Below are positions 35,408 through 44,563 of a DNA stretch of 64,000 bases, piece by piece. Origin of the DNA: an uncultured Dokdonia sp. Its GTDB lineage: Bacteria; Bacteroidota; Bacteroidia; Flavobacteriales; Flavobacteriaceae. The notes under the pieces were generated by a model that saw only the letters and a program-made list of their open reading frames with translations, was not told the DNA's origin and searched no databases. The stretch's first letter is position 1. Every line of letters starts with the position of its first letter. The stretch is from assembly GCF_947492535.1 (NCBI RefSeq), contig NZ_CANLNH010000005.1:1-64000 (forward strand), given 5' to 3'. A program made the position numbers and the translations under genes.

Positions 35408-37408
35408 TTACGCCAATTCCTTCAATTTCTCTTGAAGTACTTTAATCTGATCTCGTAGTTTGGCAGCTTGCATAAAGTCGAGTTCTTTGGCAGCAGCTTC
35501 CATGGCTTTACGCGTACTTCGAATACTCTTTTCTATTTCTGGTCTGGTTTGATAAGTTGCGGCGTCTTCGGCAGCAAGATCAATGAGGTTTTGAGCCTCT
35601 ATGGTATACGTTGCTTTTCGCGTAAGCGCATTATCTAAACTCTTTTTAATCGCTTCTGGTTTAAGTCCATTAGCCGTATTATAGGCGATTTGTTTATTTC
35701 TACGGTAGTCACTACCATCGATTGTCTCTTGCATGCTTCGAGTGATCTTATCTGCATACAAAATGGCTTTCCCATTTACGTTACGCGCGGCACGACCTAT
35801 GGTTTGCGTTAATGAACGTTTACTACGTAAAAAGCCTTCTTTGTCTGCATCAAGAATAGCAACCAGTGAAACTTCAGGTAAATCAAGTCCTTCACGTAAT
35901 AAATTCACACCAACAAGCACATCATAGAGCCCTTTACGAAGGTCTTGCATGATTTCTACACGCTCTAAAGTGTCTACATCTGAGTGAATATATCGCGTAC
36001 GAATATCAATACGTGCGAGGTATTTAGTTAACTCCTCTGCCATACGTTTCGTAAGTGTAGTTACTAATATACGTTCATCTCGTTCTATGACTTTATTAAT
36101 CTCTTCGATGAGGTCATCTATTTGATTGAGACTCGGTCGCACTTCTACTATAGGATCTAGAAGTCCAGTAGGACGAATGATTTGCTCTACGTAGGTCCCT
36201 TCTGATTTCTGTAATTCATAATCTGCTGGTGTTGCAGATACATAAATGACTTGATTTTGAAGTAGTTCCCATTCTTCAAATTTCAACGGACGATTATCCA
36301 TGGCAGCAGGGAGTCTAAACCCATATTCTACAAGATTCTCTTTACGACTTCGATCTCCACCATACATCGCACTTACTTGCGAAACCGTTACGTGACTCTC
36401 ATCCACGACCATTAAATAGTCTTCAGGAAAATAATCTAATAAACAGAACGGACGTGTACCTGGCTCTCTTCCATCCAGATAACGCGAGTAATTCTCAATA
36501 CCAGAACAATACCCTAATTCTCTGATCATTTCCAAATCAAAATTAGTACGTTCATTAAGTCGTTTGGCTTCCAAATGTCTTCCTATATCTTTAAAATAAT
36601 CAACCTGTTTGACCAGATCTTCACCTATTTGATTAATAGCGCCTTGTAGTACATCCGGTGAGGTTACAAACATATTTGCAGGATAGATACGAAGTTGTTC
36701 GTATTTTTCAATCACCTCACTTGTTTTAGGATCAAAAGCCTCTATTTCTTCAATCTCATCTCCAAAAAAGTGCACTCTAAACGCAATATCTGCATACCCA
36801 GGGAAAATTTCGACGATGTCTCCTTTGATTCTAAAATTACCACGTCCAAACTCCATTTCCGTACGGCTATATAGTCCTTGTACGAGTTGTTTTAATAACA
36901 TGGTACGCGCTATAATCTGATCACGTTTGATCTCAATAACATTCTTCTGAAACTCCGCTGGGTTTCCAATACCGTATAAACAAGATACCGAAGCCACAAC
37001 CAGTACATCGCGTCTTCCAGAGAGTAGGGAAGAAGTGGTACTCAATCGCATTTTTTCAATCTCATCATTGATAGAAAGGTCTTTTTCTATATAGACTCCA
37101 GACGACGGAATAAATGCTTCTGGTTGATAATAGTCATAATAAGAGACAAAATATTCTACTGCATTCTCTGGAAAAAAAGCCTTAAACTCACTGTACAACT
37201 GTGCTGCAAGAGTTTTGTTATGGGCCAAAACCAATGTGGGTTTTTGTACCTGTTCAATCACATTGGCGACAGTAAATGTCTTTCCACTACCTGTCACTCC
37301 AAGTAAGGTTTGATATGTCTCTTGTGCATCAAGTCCTTCTACAAGAGATTTGATAGCAGTAGGTTGATCTCCAGTGGGTTTAAAGTCAGATTGTAATTTG
37401 AATTTCAT
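35408..37408 (-). CDS. uvrB: Excinuclease ABC subunit B
   Basis: A 666-residue protein, full length for UvrB. Walker A is GVTGSGKT (37-44). The beta-hairpin that clamps DNA contains YYDYYQPEAFIPSSGVY (about 91-107), and the helicase motifs include DLEMIRELGYCSGIENYSRY and QTIGRAARN. A UvrC-binding UVR motif lies near the C-terminus (about 625-660). It verifies damage during nucleotide excision repair, loaded by UvrA and recruiting UvrC. It is a single-gene unit bounded by core palindromes on both sides (35371-35394 and 37441-37460). Confidence 0.97.
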   Translation of the reverse strand: MKFKLQSDFKPTGDQPTAIKSLVEGLDAQETYQTLLGVTGSGKTFTVANVIEQVQKPTLVLAHNKTLAAQLYSEFKAFFPENAVEYFVSYYDYYQPEAFIPSSGVYIEKDLSINDEIEKMRLSTTSSLLSGRRDVLVVASVSCLYGIGNPAEFQKNVIEIKRDQIIARTMLLKQLVQGLYSRTEMEFGRGNFRIKGDIVEIFPGYADIAFRVHFFGDEIEEIEAFDPKTSEVIEKYEQLRIYPANMFVTSPDVLQGAINQIGEDLVKQVDYFKDIGRHLEAKRLNERTNFDLEMIRELGYCSGIENYSRYLDGREPGTRPFCLLDYFPEDYLMVVDESHVTVSQVSAMYGGDRSRKENLVEYGFRLPAAMDNRPLKFEEWELLQNQVIYVSATPADYELQKSEGTYVEQIIRPTGLLDPIVEVRPSLNQIDDLIEEINKVIERDERILVTTLTKRMAEELTKYLARIDIRTRYIHSDVDTLERVEIMQDLRKGLYDVLVGVNLLREGLDLPEVSLVAILDADKEGFLRSKRSLTQTIGRAARNVNGKAILYADKITRSMQETIDGSDYRRNKQIAYNTANGLKPEAIKKSLDNALTRKATYTIEAQNLIDLAAEDAATYQTRPEIEKSIRSTRKAMEAAAKELDFMQAAKLRDQIKVLQEKLKELA

Positions 37409-37440
37409 AGATACAGTAGCTACGCTAAATTAAGGCTTTT

Positions 37441-37460
37441 TACGCTTTCGCGAAAGCGTA
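37441..37460. repeat. Core palindrome copy
   Basis: Exact TACGCTTTCGCGAAAGCGTA about 33 bases upstream of the uvrB start codon. It may overlap the uvrB promoter region; a regulatory role is not shown. Confidence 0.95.
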
Positions 37461-37896
37461 ATTAGATATAAAACATTAGGGAACTTAGATGGAATTTATA
37501 AAAGTAAAGCGAGCCTAGCCCGCTTTACAAGTTTAGTGTATATGGAATTCAAAATAGTGTTTTATATAAAGATTGTCAGTTCAATCTCATAGTGATGTAA
37601 AATCAAATCTATACTATATCACGTACTATTTGAAATTGTATACTATGAATATAGTGTCCCTTAAGCGGTTTATGGTGAATGCCGATAAATCATTACTTAT
37701 ATATAATTTATGAATATATAAATGTGATTTAAAACCTGCTATAAAAGATATGTTCAGCTATATACAGACAAGTATTTATCAACTTTGAGACTATTTTTTG
37801 CAATTCATCCTTAAAAAATAACAGTTGGGTGACTCTTACTTTCTAACAAGAGGTGTTTGTAGCATCTTTACATCATCAAACTAAAACATAGAAATC
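37461..37896. other. Gene-free region upstream of the 2TM cluster
   Basis: About 440 bases with no open frame of interest on either strand. It holds no obvious repeat after the palindrome at 37441-37460 and no clear terminator. It should contain the promoter of the five-gene 2TM cluster, but I cannot point to a convincing consensus box. Confidence 0.5.
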
Positions 37897-38178
37897 ATGA
37901 ATAATAGAAAACAAGATTATAAATACGAAATAGCACAAGCGTATATCAAAGAACTTAAAGAATTTTACACACACTTAATTACATATCTAATTATGGTACC
38001 TGTGTTTATTTTTATAAATTACTATACAACTTCTTTTCCATGGGCGATATTTCCAATTGTAGGATGGGGTATTGGTTTGCTGAGTCATGCATCGCAAACA
38101 TTTAATTGGAACCCATTGTTTAATAAAGAATGGGAGAAACGTAAAATAGAAGAGTTTTTACGTAATGATGAATTTTAA
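37897..38178 (+). CDS. 2TM-domain protein 1
   Basis: A 93-residue protein of the 2TM family. A charged N-terminal helix is followed by two TM helices (about 27-44 and 49-66, with the conserved FPWAIFPIVGWGIGLLSHA), then a basic tail KEWEKRKIEEFL facing the cytoplasm. The family is found in Bacteroidota, often next to or fused with LytS-like histidine kinases and LytTR regulators. First gene of a tandem series of five paralogues; a LytTR regulator lies 3 kb downstream. Confidence 0.85.
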   Translation: MNNRKQDYKYEIAQAYIKELKEFYTHLITYLIMVPVFIFINYYTTSFPWAIFPIVGWGIGLLSHASQTFNWNPLFNKEWEKRKIEEFLRNDEF

Positions 38179-38190
38179 AATATAGGAATT

Positions 38191-38490
38191 ATGGAAGATC
38201 AAGAAGATAGATATCAAAGAGCGAGAGAGAGAGTTACAGCGCTTAGAAAGTTTTACGGTAAATTAGGTAGTTTCCTTTTGTTTGGACTTTTATTTTTAGG
38301 ATTTAATTACTATTCAAATGGATTGAGTTATCCTTGGTTCTTATGGATTATTGGATTTTGGGGATTAGGTATTGTGATGGAAGCATTTAAACTTTTTGGA
38401 ACAGACTTATTTTTAGGTAAAAACTGGGAGCAACGTAAAATTCGTGAGCAAATGGAAAAAGAAAATAGAAATAGTCAAAACTGGTTCTAA
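38191..38490 (+). CDS. 2TM-domain protein 2
   Basis: A 99-residue paralogue of the preceding gene. It has YQRARERVTALRKFYGKLGS, two TM helices (about 28-45 and 51-68), then the tail GKNWEQRKIREQMEKE. Spaced 12 bases after gene 1, and its stop TAA overlaps the next ATG by one base, so the genes are co-translated. Function unknown beyond membership of the family. Confidence 0.85.
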   Translation: MEDQEDRYQRARERVTALRKFYGKLGSFLLFGLLFLGFNYYSNGLSYPWFLWIIGFWGLGIVMEAFKLFGTDLFLGKNWEQRKIREQMEKENRNSQNWF

Positions 38491-38825
38491 TGGCAGCTAT
38501 GGATCAAGAAAAGTATGAGCGTATAAAAAAGCAAGTTGAAAATGAAAAAATATGGTATTCCCACCTTTTCATTTATATCACTATAAATATACTGTTACAA
38601 TTATTTTATGCAGGTATTTTTGATGACGGAGAGTTTACGCAGTATATTCCTTGGTGGGTACGTTTTACGACACCATTTTTCTGGGGACTTAATGTCTTTG
38701 TACACTGGCTATATGCTTTTAAAAAAGTACGTTTTACAAATTTTTATAAAAGATGGGAAGAACGTAAGATCAAAGAGTATATGGAAGAAGAAGAAAAGGA
38801 TTTTATACGTACAATTAAAAAGTAA
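38490..38825 (+). CDS. 2TM-domain protein 3
   Basis: A 111-residue paralogue. Initiation is at ATG 38490 (overlapping the previous stop) or at ATG 38499, which gives MDQEKYERIKKQVENEK, the start seen in the neighbours. Two TM helices surround the loop WWVRFTTPFFWGLNVFVHWL; the tail is RWEERKIKEYMEEEEKDF. This copy and the next two share a longer loop (FDDGEFTQYIPWW type) than copies 1 and 2, so the five form two subgroups. Confidence 0.85.
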   Translation: MAAMDQEKYERIKKQVENEKIWYSHLFIYITINILLQLFYAGIFDDGEFTQYIPWWVRFTTPFFWGLNVFVHWLYAFKKVRFTNFYKRWEERKIKEYMEEEEKDFIRTIKK

Positions 38826-38875
38826 CTATTTCTTTTTTAAGAAAATGAATGCGGACTATTAAACACTGAAAGAAG

Positions 38876-39226
38876 ATGGAAGGTATAGATCAAGAAAAAT
38901 TACAACGAGCAAAAAAACAAATAGCAGATGAGAAAGGATGGTATACACACCTCTTTATCTACCTGGTTATTAATATCTGTTTACAGTTATTTTATTTTGG
39001 ACTCTTTGATGATGGAAGAATAACAAGTCACATGCCTTGGTGGGTTCATTTTACAACACCGTTTTTCTGGGGTATTGGATTATTGGGTCATTGGTTTAAA
39101 GTATTTAAGAAAGTTGGTTCTATAAAATTTTATAAGGATTGGGAAGCCCGCAAAATAAAACAGTTTATGGAAGAAGAGGAAGAGGATTTTTCTCATGTAA
39201 TTAAGAGAAGGGGTTCTAAAAAATAA
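38876..39226 (+). CDS. 2TM-domain protein 4
   Basis: A 116-residue paralogue, close to copy 3: MEGIDQEKLQRAKKQIADEK, then two TM helices with the loop FDDGRITSHMPWWVHFTTP, then the tail DWEARKIKQFMEEEEEDF. Separated from copy 3 by 50 bases without a terminator, so probably in the same operon. Confidence 0.85.
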   Translation: MEGIDQEKLQRAKKQIADEKGWYTHLFIYLVINICLQLFYFGLFDDGRITSHMPWWVHFTTPFFWGIGLLGHWFKVFKKVGSIKFYKDWEARKIKQFMEEEEEDFSHVIKRRGSKK

Positions 39227-39246
39227 CTAATAACAAGTATTACAAA

Positions 39247-39582
39247 ATGAATCATAGCGACGAAGAAAAATACGAACGTGTCAAAAAACAAATAAAAAAT
39301 GAAAGAAGTTGGTATTCACATCTACTTGCTTATATCGTTTTTTGTACTGTAGGTCAATTATTTTATGCAGGTGTTTTTGATGGCGGATCGTTTACCTCTT
39401 ATATCCCTTTTTGGACACGGTTAATAACACCTGTTTTATGGGGAATAGCCTTGCTGTTACATTGGTTCTATGTTTTTAAAGGAGTTCGTTACAATGCCTT
39501 TTATAAAAAATGGGAACAACGCAAGATTCAAGAGTATATGGAATCAGAGGAAGAGGATTATATAAATAATAATAGAAAATAA
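39247..39582 (+). CDS. 2TM-domain protein 5
   Basis: A 111-residue paralogue: MNHSDEEKYERVKKQIKNER, two TM helices with GVFDGGSFTSYIPFWTRLIT between, tail KWEQRKIQEYMESEEEDY. Last of the five; 64 bases before the amidohydrolase gene, with which it may be co-transcribed. Confidence 0.85.
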   Translation: MNHSDEEKYERVKKQIKNERSWYSHLLAYIVFCTVGQLFYAGVFDGGSFTSYIPFWTRLITPVLWGIALLLHWFYVFKGVRYNAFYKKWEQRKIQEYMESEEEDYINNNRK

Positions 39583-39646
39583 CAGAAATAAACTTCCCTC
39601 TTCAAGAGAATAGAAATGAATAATCAATCAAAAACAACAATGTATT

Positions 39647-40783
39647 ATGAAACTTTTTAGCACTATTGTAATTATTTGGATTACATTTTTAGGAGTACAA
39701 GCACAAGATTCTTTTGTTATAAAAGAGGTTACTTTATTTGATGGTGATACTGTTATTGAAAATACATCTGTACTTGTAGAAAATGGTGTTGTCAAGAAAG
39801 TAGGCAAACACATCAAAGGGGATTATGAAGTGATAGATGGTAAAGGGAAATTTTTAATGCCAGCGCTCACTAATTGTCATGTACACTCATTTATGGTTCC
39901 TCAATTGTATGAAGCTGCAAATGCAGGAGTGTTAAACCTATTAGATATGCATGGGTTAGAATCGATGCAGCACTATATGACAGATATGCGTGATCAACCT
40001 GGAACGGCAAGATTATATAGAGCGGGCTATGCTGCTACAGCTCCGGGAGGTCATGGGACACAGTATGGTTTTGAAGTACCCACACTTGAAAAACCTGAAG
40101 ATGCAAAACAATGGATAGCAGATAGAGTAGAAGCAGGGGTTGATCATATTAAAATTATAGTAGAACCTTGGAAAACCACCATCTCTCATGAGATCGCAAA
40201 AGCATTGATAGAAGAAGCACATGCAAACGATAAAGTAGCCGTGGTGCATATCTCTAAAGAAGAAGACGCGTACAAAGTACTGTCTAATGGAGCTGATGGA
40301 TTGGTACATATCTGGACAGATATAGACATGCCCCAAGAACACTTAGATGACCTTGTCAAGAATAAAGATTTTTTTGTCATTCCTACCATTCTTACCAATG
40401 TATTAGTACAACCTTTGTATTTTGGAAAGACAGAAGAAGAGACCGCAGCTGTAGAAGCAAAGCTATTGAAAGAGGTAAAACGTCTGTATGATGCAGGAAT
40501 CCCAATATTGGCTGGTACAGATCCACCTAATGCAGAAATCAATATGGGAACCGATTTGTATAAAGAGCTTATCTTTTTTAGTAAAGCAGGAATTCCAGCC
40601 ATAGATGTATTGAAAAGTGCGACGTCATTACCCGCTACAAAATTTAATATAGGAAAGACTGGGTTTATAAAAGAAGGCTATGTTGCAGATATGCTCTTAC
40701 TCTCAAAAAGCCCTTTAGATACCATAGATCATATTTCAAGTATCGAAACAATATGGAAGGCTGGTACGATACTTAAAAAATAA
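39647..40783 (+). CDS. Exported amidohydrolase family protein
   Basis: A 378-residue protein with a signal peptide (MKLFSTIVIIWITFLGVQAQ). The rest is an amidohydrolase/imidazolonepropionase-like TIM barrel: metal ligands CHVHS (about 83-87), DHIKII (about 165-170), VVHIS and LVHIW (about 199-203 and 219-223), and the catalytic Asp in LAGTDPP (about 287-293). Enzymes of this group hydrolyse C-N bonds, for example in dipeptides or cyclic amides. Periplasmic location fits peptide turnover, but the substrate cannot be named. Confidence 0.88.
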   Translation: MKLFSTIVIIWITFLGVQAQDSFVIKEVTLFDGDTVIENTSVLVENGVVKKVGKHIKGDYEVIDGKGKFLMPALTNCHVHSFMVPQLYEAANAGVLNLLDMHGLESMQHYMTDMRDQPGTARLYRAGYAATAPGGHGTQYGFEVPTLEKPEDAKQWIADRVEAGVDHIKIIVEPWKTTISHEIAKALIEEAHANDKVAVVHISKEEDAYKVLSNGADGLVHIWTDIDMPQEHLDDLVKNKDFFVIPTILTNVLVQPLYFGKTEEETAAVEAKLLKEVKRLYDAGIPILAGTDPPNAEINMGTDLYKELIFFSKAGIPAIDVLKSATSLPATKFNIGKTGFIKEGYVADMLLLSKSPLDTIDHISSIETIWKAGTILKK

Positions 40784-40825
40784 TCTGTTTCAACTATAAA
40801 TTAAAACTATATTTATATAGTAAAA

Positions 40826-40844
40826 TATACGCTTTCGCGAAAGC
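40826..40844. repeat. Core palindrome copy
   Basis: TATACGCTTTCGCGAAAGC with a decayed right end, between the amidohydrolase and the response regulator gene. Confidence 0.85.
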
Positions 40845-40937
40845 AAAATTAGAAACGCAAATCAATAGTTTGTTATCTACTATTAGATCCTGTTCTACAC
40901 TTAAAGTAATTTTAATAAAACGTATAGTATACCTGTC

Positions 40938-41699
40938 ATGATGAATGTACTAATTATAGAAGATGAAAAACCATCTGCACGAAGACTCAATAGAATGCTT
41001 GCAGAACTAGATGTAACCGTAAATGAAATGTTACATTCTGTAGAGGAAGCTGTGGCTTGGTTTAAAACCAATACCCATCCTGATTTGATCTTTTTAGACA
41101 TTCAATTGTCTGATGGTTTATCTTTTGAAATTTTTGATCAGGTAGAAGTAAAGAGCGCTATTATTTTTACAACCGCCTTTGATGAGTATGCTTTGCAGGC
41201 GTTTAAGTTGAATAGTGTTGATTATTTATTAAAACCTATAGATGATGAAGATTTAGAAAAAGCAGTCGCCAAATACAAGGAACGTATCCCAAAACAGCAA
41301 GATGTAGCGCTGAATTTTGAAGATATTAAAAAACTATTAGGTGTTACCGCGGTAGAACGTGAGTATAAACGTCGTTTTACAACCAAGATTGGACAACATC
41401 TTAAAATGATTCCTGTAGATGAAATAGAGTGCTTTTACAGCGAAAATAAAGGGACATATGCAGGAACTACCGAAGGAAGGAATTACTTATTAGATACGAC
41501 ACTGGAAAACTTGGAAGATGAACTAGAACCTAAAACCTTTTTTAGAGTAAGTCGCAAGTTTTATATAAACATCAATGCCATTAATGACATTATCTCGTAC
41601 ACCAATTCTCGATTACAGATTAAATTGAATAATTGGAGCGAACAGGAAATTATTGTCAGTAGAGAGCGCGTGAAAGATTTTAAAACTTGGATAGACTAA
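40938..41699 (+). CDS. LytTR-family response regulator
   Basis: A 253-residue protein. The receiver domain (1-125) has the acidic pocket EDE (8-10) and phospho-acceptor Asp54 in LIFLDIQL, plus the Lys in YLLKPID. A LytTR DNA-binding domain (about 150-250) contains ECFYSENKGTY, FFRVSRKFYININAI and the closing VSRERVKDFKTW. Regulators of this type pair with LytS-like sensor kinases. No kinase lies in the neighbourhood, although 2TM-domain genes, frequent companions of such kinases, lie upstream. The start could be either of two adjacent ATG codons. Confidence 0.92.
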   Translation: MMNVLIIEDEKPSARRLNRMLAELDVTVNEMLHSVEEAVAWFKTNTHPDLIFLDIQLSDGLSFEIFDQVEVKSAIIFTTAFDEYALQAFKLNSVDYLLKPIDDEDLEKAVAKYKERIPKQQDVALNFEDIKKLLGVTAVEREYKRRFTTKIGQHLKMIPVDEIECFYSENKGTYAGTTEGRNYLLDTTLENLEDELEPKTFFRVSRKFYININAINDIISYTNSRLQIKLNNWSEQEIIVSRERVKDFKTWID

Positions 41700-41702
41700 A
41701 AA

Positions 41703-42209
41703 TTAAGGTTTTATATAAGATCTGTCAAATGAGTTTTTTTCAACATGTTGTTTTATAAAATCAATGACTGCTATGAAATCTGATGCATCCATTTCAGTCT
41801 TACTGATGATGATGTTCTTTTTTGCATCTTTATGAAACAACACCATATGTTGTAACTTGACAAGTTTGTAACTTGAAATTTCAGTCCAATGTATTTTCTG
41901 ATCTACTTTTTTATTTTTATAATTTAGATACGCATTTGTAAATTCAAAAGAACCATGATGTAACATGTCATTTACATTGTGATCTGGTATATATTCTAAG
42001 TAGATTTCTCTATATGCTTTATATCTTTTGTTGAGTAGGTAGTATCCGAAAATGACAAATGTTGAAGTAAGTAGCAAAAGACTACCCGCACTTCGCCATT
42101 TCAAGGCAACTGCTAGACTTCCTAAAACAAAAGCAATGACACCTATTATCAAAAGTAATTTACGAATTGTAAATACATCATGTTCTATAATAGGTATTGA
42201 TGATTTCAT
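41703..42209 (-). CDS. Hypothetical membrane protein, YcxB/PH-like
   Basis: A 168-residue protein with two N-terminal TM helices (about 17-35 and 41-60), then a cytoplasmic domain that alternates strands and ends with a helix (MDASDFIAVIDFIKQHV). This resembles the YcxB-like / PH-like small membrane proteins, but that is a weak resemblance. It is convergent with the response regulator, with a gap of three bases between stops and no room for a separate terminator. Confidence 0.65.
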   Translation of the reverse strand: MKSSIPIIEHDVFTIRKLLLIIGVIAFVLGSLAVALKWRSAGSLLLLTSTFVIFGYYLLNKRYKAYREIYLEYIPDHNVNDMLHHGSFEFTNAYLNYKNKKVDQKIHWTEISSYKLVKLQHMVLFHKDAKKNIIISKTEMDASDFIAVIDFIKQHVEKNSFDRSYIKP

Positions 42210-42276
42210 TTTTATTAATTCAGTTTTATTTTTATTGTAGTGTTACAATTTACATATTTTGGAATATACTAGTTGG

Positions 42277-42411
42277 ATGAGGCTGTCTAAAAAGCAACTT
42301 AATACGTCATTCTGAATTCATTTCAGAATCTTATCACATTAATTACCAATGTAATGAGAAACTGAAACAAGTTCAGTTTGACGATGGTTACATCTTTTTA
42401 GACGGCCTCAT
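42277..42411. repeat. 135-bp inverted-repeat element (MITE-like)
   Basis: Outer arms ATGAGGCTGTCTAAAAAG (42277-42294) and CTTTTTAGACGGCCTCAT (42394-42411) pair over 18 bp with one mismatch. Inside is a second pair of related blocks, CATTCTGAATTCATTTCAGA and CTGAAACAAGTTCAGTTTGA. The element is closed, has no gene, and lies between two convergent or adjacent accessory genes. Confidence 0.75.
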
Positions 42412-42423
42412 TTTACTATTAAT

Positions 42424-42990
42424 TTAATCCCGAGCTTTCCTTTTTTGATATAACTCAATAGCTTTTAAGTAGTTGATGGCACCATTCATAGATAAATCAT
42501 TAATAAATCCATCTAGTTCTGGATGATGTATACGAGTCCATTTTACTAAAGAATCCCTTTCTTTTTGCCATACTTCCCAATCTGCATTACTACAATCTTG
42601 GTTTTCAATTTTAGCTATTTTTCCTGATATAAAAGAAAATAAGTGAGTACAGGTAAGTGGGTTGTTTTTAAGAAACTCAAATCGAGGCGAGTGTACAGAA
42701 ACAGTAGCAGATACCTTATCATCAAGTTTTTTTATCTCAATGATTTCATATACAGGTTTAAAAACAGAGTCCCATTTAAATTGTTCGTGATAACTCTTAT
42801 GATTAAAAGGCATGATAAAATCACCTTCTATTAGTGTAAGACTATCTGATAGTGTGTTTTGAACCTGGCTGTAATTAGATGATTGAAAGCCATTATAATA
42901 ATCGCTCACACGTTGGGAGATATCGTCTTTTTTATTAGCACAACTTATCGTAAAAAAGAGTATACATATATGAAATAAATACTTTTTCAT
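42424..42990 (-). CDS. Small lipoprotein, NTF2-like candidate
   Basis: A 188-residue lipoprotein (lipobox FTISC, Cys17). The first 100 mature residues have the arrangement of a SnoaL/NTF2-like fold: a helix with VSDYYNGFQSSNYSQVQNTL, then strands including IEIKKLDDKVSATVSVHSP. No enzymatic residues stand out. The fold is a guess from pattern. It is the first of three short same-strand genes coding for exported proteins (42.4-44.5 kb). Confidence 0.65.
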   Translation of the reverse strand: MKKYLFHICILFFTISCANKKDDISQRVSDYYNGFQSSNYSQVQNTLSDSLTLIEGDFIMPFNHKSYHEQFKWDSVFKPVYEIIEIKKLDDKVSATVSVHSPRFEFLKNNPLTCTHLFSFISGKIAKIENQDCSNADWEVWQKERDSLVKWTRIHHPELDGFINDLSMNGAINYLKAIELYQKRKARD

Positions 42991-43033
42991 AGGATGTTAA
43001 TGATTGAGGTTTTATAGGTGATATTGATACTAA

Positions 43034-43681
43034 TTATTCTTTTATAATCAGATTTCTAAATCGTCCAGAAGAACCGAATCCAGTCCAAATACCTATTGTT
43101 TTTGATGTTGTTGAAGTTAGCCTATCAACAATTAAAATAGGTTCAGGTATATTATTGACAAAAACTTTGACTGTTTTTTCTTCTATATGAATGATTGCTT
43201 TGAACCAATTGTCAGGATTTGGAGGTATCTTAATTTCATTTTCAAATTCTCCAGTTCTCTCTTTTCTAAGTTTTTTCCAAGTAAATTCTGGATGGTAAAT
43301 GTATTGAACCATATGCTCTTTTCTTTTTTGTTCTTTGGCAACAAAGTTGAAAGGCCTGAAATATATAGCTTCATACGTTTTGTCATCTTGAATATTAAAA
43401 GCAACTCCAATGAAGCTTTTTCCTGGATTATTCTCCCCTAAAAGTTCTATTTCGATAATTCCTTTTTCAAATTCTATATCTTTAATTATTCCAATACCAT
43501 CTCCATTTTTTGCATTCATTTCTACAGCATCTTGTTGCTCTCCGAATACTGATATCGAACGATTTACTGCCTTTATTTTCTTGTTTTGAACCTTATGAGA
43601 TAAGTTGATCTCTTGTTGACAGAAAGCATTGAGAGAAAACAGAATAATTGTAATAAGGACACTCGTTTTTTGGGTTTTCAT
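43034..43681 (-). CDS. Secreted concanavalin-like (LamG/DUF1080-type) protein
   Basis: Start chosen at ATG 43681, where a signal peptide begins (MKTQKTSVLITIILFSLNAF, cleavage after FCQ). The 215-residue protein looks like a single beta sandwich: IEFEKGIIEIELLGENNPGK, FIGVAFNIQDDKTYEAIYFR, NWFKAIIHIEEKTVKVFVNN and IGIWTGFGSSGRFRNLII are characteristic of laminin-G/3-keto-disaccharide hydrolase-like domains. Catalytic residues cannot be assigned, so binding may be its only role. A TTTTTGTATATG motif (43709-43720) just upstream is shared with cassette borders near 54.6 kb. Confidence 0.72.
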   Translation of the reverse strand: MKTQKTSVLITIILFSLNAFCQQEINLSHKVQNKKIKAVNRSISVFGEQQDAVEMNAKNGDGIGIIKDIEFEKGIIEIELLGENNPGKSFIGVAFNIQDDKTYEAIYFRPFNFVAKEQKRKEHMVQYIYHPEFTWKKLRKERTGEFENEIKIPPNPDNWFKAIIHIEEKTVKVFVNNIPEPILIVDRLTSTTSKTIGIWTGFGSSGRFRNLIIKE

Positions 43682-43837
43682 ATTCTTAGTTTTAATTACC
43701 ATTAACCATTTTTGTATATGACATGTTACAAGGTTCAAGTACTAAAGTTAGCAAATACAAACAGAATAGAAAACTCGCAAAAATTTTCAGTTATAGAGGA
43801 AAAGAAGCAATTACTTATAGTCCATTGTTGTAATTAG

Positions 43838-44461
43838 TTATTTTTCATCACTTTCTAAAACATCTCTTAATTCAATAATATCTTCTTTTACGAATTTATT
43901 TTTAACTAGCTTTAATGCTTTATTATTAAATATTTTAGATTTTTCATAGTCCTTTTTTTTGTAATAGCCGTTTGCTAAGTTGTAATAAAAATAGCTTTTT
44001 CTTTCATTGTTATTTACTTTGACAAATTTTAATCCTTTATTCAAAATTTCGATTGATTTGTCAAATTCTAATAGTTGATTATATGATTGACCAAAATTCA
44101 AATAAGTGATATTATTTGTGCTATCAATTTTTAATGATTTTTCGAAATAATAAATTGACTTTTTTTTGTTATTTAAATCTGCATAAATTCCAGCAACTGC
44201 ATTAATAATGATAATATTTTCTGGCTCGATATTTAATGCTTTAAGGTATAGTTCTTTAGCTTTTTCAAAATTACCTTTAGCACTTTGTTCAGCTCCTAAA
44301 TCTAAAATATCAGATGCAATACTATCATTTATTTTACCACGTTTATATTGATTTTTATTATGAATAGAAGTATCACCATTTTGTTTATGTATAATTTTTT
44401 CTGAATCTTTTATGCAACCGAAAAGTGAAAGTGTTATTAATATGAGTAGTACTTTTTTCAT
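43838..44461 (-). CDS. TPR lipoprotein
   Basis: A 207-residue lipoprotein (MKKVLLILITLSLFGC, Cys16). The mature part holds about four TPR motifs, for example AKGNFEKAKELYLKALNIEP, NNKKKSIYYFEKSLKIDSTN and LEFDKSIEILNKGLKFV. Probably periplasmic or at the inner face of the outer membrane, acting in protein-protein contacts. Unusually AT-rich compared with the neighbouring LETM1-related gene, in line with an accessory origin. Confidence 0.75.
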   Translation of the reverse strand: MKKVLLILITLSLFGCIKDSEKIIHKQNGDTSIHNKNQYKRGKINDSIASDILDLGAEQSAKGNFEKAKELYLKALNIEPENIIIINAVAGIYADLNNKKKSIYYFEKSLKIDSTNNITYLNFGQSYNQLLEFDKSIEILNKGLKFVKVNNNERKSYFYYNLANGYYKKKDYEKSKIFNNKALKLVKNKFVKEDIIELRDVLESDEK

Positions 44462-44563
44462 AAAATTAATTATACTATGTGTTTCTCTTTAAATATATGG
44501 ATATAATTAACGTTCAAAAACTTGTTTTTAATAAAACTGTATTGTAGTGATTATTAATAACAG

